NCBI GenBank assembly: GCA_963839475.1
Contig: CAWIVH010000002.1
Coordinates: 1 to 12,068 of the forward strand
Source: CAWIVH01 sp963839475
GTDB taxonomy: Bacteria > Acidobacteriota > UBA6911
Direction: 5' to 3'
DNA: 12,068 nt
Shown here: one piece after another, positions 6,079 to 12,068 of the stretch
Layout: every line of letters starts with the position of its first letter
How positions within the stretch are numbered: position 1 is the stretch's first letter
Made by a program: the position numbers and the translations under genes
The notes under the pieces: model-generated
The model's database searches: none
Seen by the model: only the letters and a program-made list of their open reading frames with translations
What the model was told of the DNA's origin: nothing

Positions 6079-8247
6079 TTATTTCGAACTGATCCGGTAG
6101 ACCTTTCCTTTGTGCACGACGATCACGTTTTTGCCCAGCGCCGCATACGAGGCGAGCTGGGGATCCGCTGCCACGGCTTTTAGCAGGGCGTCCGACCCGA
6201 ACGCCAGATCGATCACCGGCAGCTTTCCGGCCGGGTCATAGGCCGAATCGATCCAGGTTCCGTTTTCCAGCCGGAATGTTTTCGCCCCGAGCGACCTCGT
6301 GCCTCCGGCGGCTGCAGGCTGGGCTACATCCGCGGTCTTCATGGTTTTGAGGGCGACACTGGCCGAGACCGCCTCCTGGGCGGAAACCGGTGATGGTGCT
6401 GCCACCCCACCCACAGCCCCGGGAAGCGACATCTGCAGGGGCATCGCTTTATGACGAACCGGAGCGTTGCCGGTCATCAGGTCCTTGTCGTCGGCTGCGA
6501 GATAGGATGTGTAGGGAGTGACAAAACTGTATTTCTTAGCCAGCCGGATGATTTCGTTTTTGAGCTCCTGGTTCTCCCCCGACATGCGGATCTGCTCCAG
6601 CAAGTAGCCGACCTTTCTCATGGCCCAGAGCCTTGGCAGGAAGTCGTTGGTTGTCGCGGTGTTCGGGAAGTCCTGGCGATCGAACCTCATCGTCCGGGTT
6701 TCCCCGCGGGCGGATCCTCTGACGGAAACCGGGAACGACCCGCTGTTGGAGAAGCGTCCCAGGATGGTGAGCTGCGAGCCCTGGAAGAGATCGGGAATCT
6801 GGCGGGGATAGATATCGGAGGCGTTGAGCCCTCCCAGGTCCAGCGACAGCCCTGTCAGCACCGGGCTCGCAACCTTGGAGAAGAAGTTGGAAAGCTTGAC
6901 TTCGAGATCCTCATCCGGGGTCACGTAGTCCGCGGTTCCGTAATTCCGCGCGGCAATCTGGTCCAGCAGGAAGGTGTTGACGTCGTAGCCGACCCCAAAC
7001 GTGAACACCCTCACTTTGAGGGGATTGGCCGCAGCGGCTTCGCGCAGGATGCGGCCGGGATCGGTTTCGCCGACGGTCGGGAGGCCGTCCGTGAGGAACA
7101 CGAGGTAGCGCGGGCGGTCGCCGGCCTGGAAGGCGCCGAAGGCTTCGCGCAAGGCTTCGTGGATATTGGTCCCGCCCGATGCGGTCTGGCGATCGATGAA
7201 GGATGCCGCCGCGACGCGGGCATCTTCGGAAGCGGTCACCAGGCTTTCACGGAATCTCCGGGTATCGGTGCTGAAGGTGATGATGTTGAAGCGGTCGCCG
7301 GCGTGGAGCGAGTGCACCCCGAACTTCAGCGCCGCTATCGCCTTTTCCAGTTTGCCGCGTTCCTGCATCGACCCGGAAGTGTCGAGCACGAAGAGGATAT
7401 CTTTGGGGATGGCGGCTTCACGGCCCCGGTCGGTATCGGGGGTCAGCAGCATCATGAAATAGCCGTCTTCTGCAGCTTCGCGGTAGGTGATCAGGCTGAA
7501 ACCGTTCCCGGTACCCGACAGGGAATAGAACAGCTGGAAATTGCGGTCAGGCAACAGCGACGAGCCCTCATAGCTGAGCCGCGCGCGGCGCTCTCCGTCG
7601 CGATGGGTGTCGATGGTATGGGTGGGAGAGTAGATAGTGCGGATCGGCTGATCGGACTGGATCTCGACAGAAACGGCGGCGTTATCGATCGGCTGCGGAT
7701 TGGCGCGCGTACCGCTCTGGAGCGGGTAGACGTAGGAGACGAGGCCGTGGTCCGCCTTCAGGATCTGGCTGTAGGCGAACTCGACCCGCTTTTCTCCACG
7801 CGCGGGGACTGGGAACACTCGCGCCTGGAAGAGGTTAGCGCCGGCATACTCCAAAAGCCCCGGGTCCCAAGACCGCCGCACGATGGCCAGATAGCGGTTG
7901 CGGGCCTCCTCCCTTTCCAGGACCTCGCCGCGAAGCTTTCGGTCGCCATCCCACGTGGCGAAGTCGACAAAGGTGGCATCTTCCGGGAGTGGGTAGAAGT
8001 AAGTGCCGTCCACGATAAATCCCAGGTCATTGAAAAAAACCTGGGTTACCCGCGTGGTGGCGACCTGTCCCTGGATGCGGATTTCCACCCTGAGCGACTT
8101 CACCCGCAGCGGGTGCGGACCCGGACCGGGCAGCGGCCGGGGGAACGGTGCGATGCGGGTGTCTTCGGGAATGAGGATTCCCTGGGCCATGGTCAGGGAA
8201 GTGCAGATAAATAAGAATCCGAACACAAAAAGGATAAATCGTTTCAT
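6079..8247 (-). CDS. Secreted VIT and von Willebrand factor A domain protein
   Basis: A 722-residue exported protein with a signal peptide at 1-22 (KRF, hydrophobic core, then TMAQG). The VIT (vault protein/inter-alpha-trypsin) domain spans about 45-175. The vWA domain spans about 282-465, with an intact MIDAS metal site: DTSGS (289-293), T360 in GGTN and D387 in LTDG. KKYSFVTPYTSYLA (571-584) is the segment usually seen after the vWA domain in this group. A low-complexity Ala/Val linker (610-650) leads to a C-terminal domain ending at the last residue. Such proteins usually mediate metal-dependent protein contacts outside the cytoplasm; the ligand is unknown. The start is ATG 8247 with GGAG about 8 nt upstream; the frame is open further upstream but lacks family sequence. 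The gene converges with the radical SAM gene and diverges from the next exported protein gene. Confidence 0.9.
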   Translation of the reverse strand: MKRFILFVFGFLFICTSLTMAQGILIPEDTRIAPFPRPLPGPGPHPLRVKSLRVEIRIQGQVATTRVTQVFFNDLGFIVDGTYFYPLPEDATFVDFATWDGDRKLRGEVLEREEARNRYLAIVRRSWDPGLLEYAGANLFQARVFPVPARGEKRVEFAYSQILKADHGLVSYVYPLQSGTRANPQPIDNAAVSVEIQSDQPIRTIYSPTHTIDTHRDGERRARLSYEGSSLLPDRNFQLFYSLSGTGNGFSLITYREAAEDGYFMMLLTPDTDRGREAAIPKDILFVLDTSGSMQERGKLEKAIAALKFGVHSLHAGDRFNIITFSTDTRRFRESLVTASEDARVAAASFIDRQTASGGTNIHEALREAFGAFQAGDRPRYLVFLTDGLPTVGETDPGRILREAAAANPLKVRVFTFGVGYDVNTFLLDQIAARNYGTADYVTPDEDLEVKLSNFFSKVASPVLTGLSLDLGGLNASDIYPRQIPDLFQGSQLTILGRFSNSGSFPVSVRGSARGETRTMRFDRQDFPNTATTNDFLPRLWAMRKVGYLLEQIRMSGENQELKNEIIRLAKKYSFVTPYTSYLAADDKDLMTGNAPVRHKAMPLQMSLPGAVGGVAAPSPVSAQEAVSASVALKTMKTADVAQPAAAGGTRSLGAKTFRLENGTWIDSAYDPAGKLPVIDLAFGSDALLKAVAADPQLASYAALGKNVIVVHKGKVYRISSK

Positions 8248-8319
8248 AAGGCATCTCCGTGGCGGCGTTTGAAATCGGATCGGTTGTTCATGCTTTAGGG
8301 ACGCAGCCCGGAAGGAGCC

Positions 8320-8348
8320 TTGCAGGATTTTTCTGCTCGTCCTATATT
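8320..8348 (+). promoter_or_regulatory. Predicted promoter for the exported protein gene at 8398
   Basis: TTGCAG (8320-8325), 17 nt of spacer and TATATT (8343-8348) form a sigma70-like promoter. Transcription would start near 8355, about 43 nt before ATG 8398. This argues against the alternative TTG start at 8356, which would leave almost no leader. The -10 box is strong and the -35 box is weak. Confidence 0.4.
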
Positions 8349-8397
8349 CTGACGGTTGAAACAACTCGGGATCGAGACTGGGAGGTCATGCGCGCGA

Positions 8398-9117
8398 ATG
8401 AAAATCAGACGGAGCAGCCGGATCCTGATGTGCCTGGCGGCCATGGTTCTATCGGCCTGGTTGTCCTATGGAATGCCGGCGGGAAAGGAGGCGCGCGAGG
8501 CCGGCGAGTTTCGCATCTTCCTGGCCGGCAGCGAAATCGGCAGCGAAAAATACTCAATCGTGTCGGCGGCCGAGTCGATCGTCAGCACATCGACGGTGGA
8601 TTATCACAGCCCGGCAGACAGCCGGAAAAAAGTGCACATGGAGACCAGGCTGGAAATGACCCCGGCCTACCTTCCCCGTTCGTATCAGCTCAAAAGCGAC
8701 GTCAACGGTGTGGCGGCATCGATCAAGGGGAGTTTTCCACCCAACGAGGCGCAGTTCGAATATGTAACCCAGGGAGTGCCGCGCAAGGCCGGCCTTCTCA
8801 CGGGCGACAAGTTCACCATCCTGGACACCAATGTTTTTCATCACTTCATTTTCCTGGTCCGGTTGTTCGATTTTTCGTCGCAGGAAAGGGTGCAGAAATT
8901 CGAAGTCGCCATTCCCCAGGAGACCGATTCGGGTGCAATCTCCATCAAAGAAATCGGAATGGAGACGGTTTCGGTGCGGGGAAAAAACCGGGAAGCGCGC
9001 CACCTGCAGGCCGATTCCGGCACCATGAAGGTCCAGCTGTGGGTCGACGAGCGGCGCCAGCTCCTCAAAATCGCCGTCCCGTCGAGGAATCTCGTGATCG
9101 AGAGAAGCTCCCCATAA
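8398..9117 (+). CDS. Exported protein of unknown function
   Basis: I do not recognise this protein of 239 residues. It has an N-terminal signal peptide (basic MKIRRSSR, then a hydrophobic stretch to about residue 25). The mature part opens with EFRIFLAGSEIGSEKYSI and then alternates short polar and hydrophobic strands, suggesting a beta-rich periplasmic fold. The segment with GEFRI, then a conserved-looking VDY, and later LWVDERRQLLKI resembles lipid- or ligand-binding beta proteins of the DUF3108/DUF6134 kind, but this is only an impression. ATG 8398 is chosen because GGGAGG lies upstream (8380-8385, a rather long 12-nt spacing) and the signal peptide starts there. The TAA stop at 9115-9117 is inside the left arm of a large inverted repeat. 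The gene diverges from the VIT/vWA gene. Confidence 0.8.
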   Translation: MKIRRSSRILMCLAAMVLSAWLSYGMPAGKEAREAGEFRIFLAGSEIGSEKYSIVSAAESIVSTSTVDYHSPADSRKKVHMETRLEMTPAYLPRSYQLKSDVNGVAASIKGSFPPNEAQFEYVTQGVPRKAGLLTGDKFTILDTNVFHHFIFLVRLFDFSSQERVQKFEVAIPQETDSGAISIKEIGMETVSVRGKNREARHLQADSGTMKVQLWVDERRQLLKIAVPSRNLVIERSSP

Positions 9118-9213
9118 GAAAAAACAGGAACGACCACCGAATTTCCAGCGAGATTCTCGAAAATTTGGATTAATCCCGGAGGAAATTCGGTGGTCGTTCC
9201 TGTTTTTTCTTAT
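9114..9213. terminator. Perfect 33-bp inverted repeat between convergent genes, likely a two-way terminator
   Basis: The arms 9114-9146 and 9181-9213 are perfect reverse complements of 33 bp around a 34-nt centre. Each arm starts with an A-rich tip, so transcripts from either side end their stem in six U residues followed by CUUAU. That is the form of a bidirectional intrinsic terminator. The TAA stops of both flanking genes (9115-9117 plus, 9212-9210 minus) lie in the tips. The core word GGAACGACCACCGAATTTCC looks like a dispersed palindromic element that may have been adopted as a terminator. Confidence 0.75.
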
Positions 9214-9854
9214 TTTTGCTTGGGGTTGACAAAGCCGGTCGGATAAACCTTTCCGTAGGGCGACACCCGGAATAGCCTCAGCCAGTAGCCTTCTTCATAG
9301 CAGATATGCCCGCCATCGGCGGTGTCGATTTCGAACACCCTGGTTTTATAGGGCGGCAGGATGGCCTTCGCCCCGGCGTGGTAAGAGTTCAGGAAGCGTG
9401 TGTCGAACTGCTCTTTGGCCTTGGCGAGAGCTTCGTCGCTGGGATCGTTGGCCAATTTCAATTTGCCAAACGTTTCCTCGTACTCCTTGGGATTGATGCG
9501 TATGTAAACGGCGTTGAAGTTGAGCTTGAGGGGGTAGACTTCAAAAACCGATTTAATCTTGTCCTGGCTGTCATTCGGGGCTTCGATTGTCGCAGTCCCG
9601 TTTCCCAGGATGATGGCGACGGTTACTCCACCCTCAGTCCGTCCCAGCGCAAGCTTGCCGGCTGCGGACTCGAAGAGAGAGTAGTCGCCTTTGAATCTGA
9701 GATTGGTATAGCTGTAGATCTCTTCCTTGGCGACCTGGACGTCATAGAAGGCAGGTTTGCTCGCTGGGTCCTGCGCCCACAGGATTGCCGGAAGGATCAG
9801 TATCGCGAACAGAAGGGAGAAGAACTTGCGGGAGACAATTACAGAGGGCGTCAT
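9210..9854 (-). CDS. Exported protein of unknown function
   Basis: The product has 214 residues and I do not recognise the family. A signal peptide covers about 1-28: basic start, a long Leu/Ile/Phe core, then ILWAQ with a probable cleavage near AQD. The mature protein is mixed alpha/beta, with YDVQVAKEEIYSYTNLRF near the start, INPKEYEETFGKL in the middle and a C-terminal GYWLRLFRVSPYGKVYPTGFVNP. It has a single Cys and no clear catalytic motif. ATG 9854 is chosen because GGAGG stands 8 nt upstream; an in-frame ATG at 9869 would overlap that ribosome site. The gene converges with the exported protein gene at 8398-9117 and shares its terminator-like inverted repeat. Its promoter is not clear to me. 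Confidence 0.8.
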   Translation of the reverse strand: MTPSVIVSRKFFSLLFAILILPAILWAQDPASKPAFYDVQVAKEEIYSYTNLRFKGDYSLFESAAGKLALGRTEGGVTVAIILGNGTATIEAPNDSQDKIKSVFEVYPLKLNFNAVYIRINPKEYEETFGKLKLANDPSDEALAKAKEQFDTRFLNSYHAGAKAILPPYKTRVFEIDTADGGHICYEEGYWLRLFRVSPYGKVYPTGFVNPKQK

Positions 9855-9996
9855 TTTAGCATCCTCCATTGCGCTCTGCAGGAGCGGGATTGAGCGTGAG
9901 GAAACCTAAAGAGCCATTCCAACTGAATCTTGATAAATAATGCCTACAGGTAAATTTTAAACCTGTTGGAAAAAAAACGTCAGAGTTTTCTATAGG

Positions 9997-10090
9997 AAAG
10001 CGGCGGCAGGCCGCCGCAGTCCAAAGCGCCTCCGGCGCTACAGAAGGAGCCGCGCAGCGGCCTTGGAGTGCGACGCCATTGCGCCGCTTT
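9997..10090. repeat. GC-rich composite palindrome
   Basis: The outer 9-bp arms AAAGCGGCG (9997-10005) and CGCCGCTTT (10082-10090) enclose a nearly symmetric inside: CGCAGTCCAAAG (from about 10015) faces CCTTGGAGTGCG (10061-10072) with 10 of 12 positions pairing. Short hairpins built on GGCGG/CCGCC and AGCGCC/GGCGCT fill the rest. The rest of the gap 9855-10214 holds a weak ACAGGT/ACCTGT stem at 9946-9966 and no gene that I can support. Confidence 0.55.
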
Positions 10091-10214
10091 TCGTCGAATG
10101 CCCGTAAATTATGCGCAAAGATTTGTGATGCTCCGTACGGTTAATGATTTGTCGGCTTTTATAAACTATGGGGGGGCCAGCGCGAAGCCCTGGGATGTGA
10201 CCCTCCGGAACCCG

Positions 10215-11603
10215 CTACCGGTAATAGACCTTGTGGGCCAGCTTGTCCGGATCGAGCAGATAGGCGTCCAACATGCGGGTGGCTTCCTCCGTGCCGCCGG
10301 CGTCGTCCACGTCGATGAAGTTCAGCTTTCGCCGGTTGGCGACAAACCATCGGAAGACGATTTCTTTTTCCCAGGCTTCAGGGGCGGTCTTTTTTCGCCG
10401 CTGCGCCGGGTCGAAAACGGAGCGCACTTTTTTCCGCAGGGCCGGGGAAGCAGTTCGTCCTAATGTAGCCATCGCTTTTCCCGCAAACATTCCATCCGCC
10501 AGGACATAGACATCGGCTTTCTCCCCGCCCTCCCGCGCCACCAGCAGGAGAAGGTTTTTTCCTTTGCCGTACGCGGCTCGGTCCTCGTGGACCTCCGCCT
10601 GAAGGTTGATCGGAGGGCGGAAATCCTTGATCATGCGCATTTCCAGCAGCAGCGCTTCCACTTCCGAAGGGCACACGACTGTTTCGAGCGAGTGGAGCTG
10701 CTCCAGGATCCGGCTGATTTTGATGTCCTTGCGTCTTCGCGCGGCGAAGTAGGAAGAAACCCTCCGCTTCAGGTTGCGTGATTTTCCCACATAGATAATG
10801 TCGCCGGCGCGGTTCTTCATCAGGTAGACTCCCGGCGTTTCCGGCAGGCAGGCGAGGTAGTCGCGGCCGAAATCGAACCGGCTGAAATCAGGAGCTTGGA
10901 GCCCTTGGTCGATCCAGGCTTGAACGGCGGCGAGAGTTGAACCAGATTCCTCAGGGGCGCGGCCGAGAAGCAGGGGGATACACGAGGACAGGAATTGAGC
11001 CTTTTTCGCCGGCCTTTCGGCATCGGGTGCGGGAAGTCCAAGTAAGCCGGCGATGATTTCCAAATCCAGGCCTGAGGCCGGGCGCGAAAATGCGCGGGCC
11101 GCAAGATCGCGGACCGCGAGCGGGTTGCCGGTCCAGGCTTCGATATGCCAAAGGTCGAGAAGCTGGTTCCACAGGCGCAGTTCCCCGCCGGTCCAGGCCG
11201 CCAGCGTCGTGTTCCCTTCGCTGGCGACCAGTCGTTTAAGCGCTTTGATATCCGGAATGGGCGTTCCCGGGGAGAAGTCGAATTCCCAGAGGATTCCGGT
11301 TTTTCCCGCCAACAGCGCACCGCGGACGCAGGCGGTTTCCGAGGATGCGCGCCCCCGTTCGAGAGAGAGGCAGGAGATCGATTCCAGATCCGGCTGGGGC
11401 GCAGACGGCGTGCGGGCTCTCAGCTGCCAGAGTCCATAAGCGGCGGTGAAACGCCGGTCCTTGTGCAGGATGGTGCGCAGAACCTTGTCGGCGGCCAGGG
11501 AGTTCGGCGAGCGGATTTTAAGCACCGCAAGCAAGATTTCGTCGGCCGCAACGGGACGGCCCGCATCCAGCAGGTATTTATAGATCAGCTCTTTCATTGT
11601 CAT
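10215..11603 (-). CDS. HARE-like winged helix, DnaQ-like (apparently inactive) and UvrC-type GIY-YIG nuclease protein
   Basis: A 462-residue protein in three parts. Residues 3-62 look like a HARE-type winged helix (KELIYKYLLDAGRPV through LHKDRRFTAAYGLWQL), a DNA-contact module. Residues 75-215 follow the outline of a DnaQ-family 3'-5' exonuclease, but the acidic catalytic residues are missing or changed. Residues 254-335 are a GIY-YIG nuclease domain like the N-terminus of UvrC or Cho: PGVYLMKN, IIYVGKSRNLKRRVSSYF, EVEALLLE and PPIN, so Y260, Y271, R281, E321 and N333 are all available for catalysis. Residues 340-462 are a unique tail. Canonical UvrC is longer and has UVR and C-terminal endonuclease domains, which are absent. 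The likely role is structure-dependent DNA incision in repair (inference). ATG 11603 overlaps AGGCAGG; ATG 11597 with AGG 7 nt upstream is an equally good start. Confidence 0.85.
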   Translation of the reverse strand: MTMKELIYKYLLDAGRPVAADEILLAVLKIRSPNSLAADKVLRTILHKDRRFTAAYGLWQLRARTPSAPQPDLESISCLSLERGRASSETACVRGALLAGKTGILWEFDFSPGTPIPDIKALKRLVASEGNTTLAAWTGGELRLWNQLLDLWHIEAWTGNPLAVRDLAARAFSRPASGLDLEIIAGLLGLPAPDAERPAKKAQFLSSCIPLLLGRAPEESGSTLAAVQAWIDQGLQAPDFSRFDFGRDYLACLPETPGVYLMKNRAGDIIYVGKSRNLKRRVSSYFAARRRKDIKISRILEQLHSLETVVCPSEVEALLLEMRMIKDFRPPINLQAEVHEDRAAYGKGKNLLLLVAREGGEKADVYVLADGMFAGKAMATLGRTASPALRKKVRSVFDPAQRRKKTAPEAWEKEIVFRWFVANRRKLNFIDVDDAGGTEEATRMLDAYLLDPDKLAHKVYYR

Positions 11604-11653
11604 GCCTGCCTGTCTAAATCATGCCATGCTTCACCGCTCTGCATCGGTTCTGC

Positions 11654-11762
11654 ATCATGTGGGTCCGTGCTGAATAAGGTGTCTCGAAACTGGCCAGACC
11701 GCAGCTATGGAACGGGCTTTCAGCCCTTTTTTTCATTCCTGACTATTCCCGGGGCTTCGCCC
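11654..11762 (+). repeat. Dispersed repeat of about 100 nt, copy 2
   Basis: This aligns with the reverse complement of 1-100 over its full length, best in the TGGGTCCG, TGTCTC, TTCAGCCCTTT and GGGCTTCGCCC blocks. Immediately after it lies a perfect hairpin, TCCCGC-TTC-GCGGGA (11763-11777). The element lies upstream of the GIY-YIG gene start, in the opposite orientation to that gene. The following 11778-11985 shows a 6-bp GTTCCC/GGGAAC stem and an ACAATT/AATTGT stem (11945-11961) but no gene. Confidence 0.6.
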
Positions 11763-11985
11763 TCCCGCTTCGCGGGATCTGCGACGAGGCTTGTATGGGA
11801 TCGCACTTTCAGCATCAAGCCCGCCCCTGGCGTTCCCAACAGGAAGGGAACATGGCATATGCGAGGTGACCGCTGCTTATGAGTCATTTTATTGAATGAA
11901 ACAACTTCCGCCTGATAATTGAATCAAGTTCCTTAGGAGCGCTCACAATTGGCTGAATTGTTAACCTTTATGAAATATGGAGGGC

Positions 11986-12068
11986 CGAAGGCCCGGCGTC
12001 ATACCAGGTGTGCCGAGCATTGTACGACAGCTTGGAAGTGAAAGTCTTCCCCCAACCCGATGGAGGTG
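11986..12068 (+). mobile_element. Possible 5' end of a group II intron, cut off by the window end
   Basis: GTGTG at 12008-12012 matches the GUGYG 5' boundary of group II introns. Within 35 nt follows a GGAAG-TGAAAGT-CTTCC stem-loop (about 12032-12048), a shape I associate with domain I of bacterial introns that carry a reverse transcriptase. A GGGCC-GAA-GGCCC hairpin (11988-12000) stands just before the proposed boundary. Only about 60 nt of the proposed intron are visible, with no reverse transcriptase and no domain V, so the call is tentative. Confidence 0.35.

Noticed and set aside
6451..8214. Long open frame of 587 codons on the plus strand
   Set aside because: It runs opposite the VIT/vWA gene, which has a signal peptide, ribosome site and an intact MIDAS motif. 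The plus-strand frame has no recognisable domain and is a high-GC shadow.
8259..9173. Open frame of 304 codons overlapping the exported protein gene in another frame
   Set aside because: It lacks a signal peptide or recognisable domain and ends within the inverted repeat. The frame starting at 8398 has a proper export signal.
10159..10214. Possible structured RNA or terminator after the GIY-YIG gene
   Set aside because: A short CCAG/CTGG pairing and GCGAAGCCC are present, but the stem is interrupted and no U-tract follows on the minus strand. I found no tRNA-like cloverleaf here.
11822..11882. Small open frame near a GGAAGGGAAC ribosome-like site
   Set aside because: The ATG that follows reads only a few codons before a stop, and the longer overlapping frame has no support.

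Overview
The window is GC-rich bacterial chromosomal DNA. I see seven protein-coding genes I trust, no tRNA or rRNA, and an unusually dense set of palindromic repeats in nearly every gap. The combination of secreted VIT/von Willebrand A proteins, queuosine synthesis, PP2C signalling and several families of short palindromes fits an environmental Acidobacteriota-like genome. That placement is an inference from style and is not proven by any marker gene here.

Layout. At the left end (1-132) is a diverged copy of a dispersed repeat of about 100 nt. Next, on the minus strand, is a gene for a membrane-anchored coiled-coil protein (133-1914). A long gene-free stretch (1915-2987) follows. It holds an array of degenerate hexamers, nested perfect inverted repeats, several GC-rich hairpins and a good sigma70-type promoter at its right end. 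The plus-strand block 2988-6014 reads PP2C-type protein phosphatase, QueE (7-carboxy-7-deazaguanine synthase) and a radical SAM protein resembling the TIGR03960 group. QueE and the radical SAM gene are separated only by an inverted repeat. A second inverted repeat supplies the last 12 codons of the radical SAM gene and also reaches the end of the next gene.

The right half holds three exported proteins. A VIT plus vWA protein lies on the minus strand (6079-8247) and diverges from an unrecognised exported protein on the plus strand (8398-9117). The latter converges on a second unrecognised exported protein (9210-9854, minus). The convergent pair shares a perfect 33-bp inverted repeat whose two outer tips contain both stop codons. 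After another repeat-filled gap (9855-10214) comes a large minus-strand protein (10215-11603) with an N-terminal HARE-like winged helix, a middle region that looks like an inactivated DnaQ-type exonuclease fold, and a UvrC-type GIY-YIG nuclease domain. The right end (11604-12068) carries a second copy of the repeat seen at 1-100, in opposite orientation, and then a sequence resembling the 5' end of a group II intron cut off by the window edge.

The genes do not form one obvious pathway. The most striking property of the window is that palindromic elements sit directly on gene borders, next to or over start and stop codons. The most interesting protein is the three-part GIY-YIG protein with its apparently dead exonuclease-like middle.
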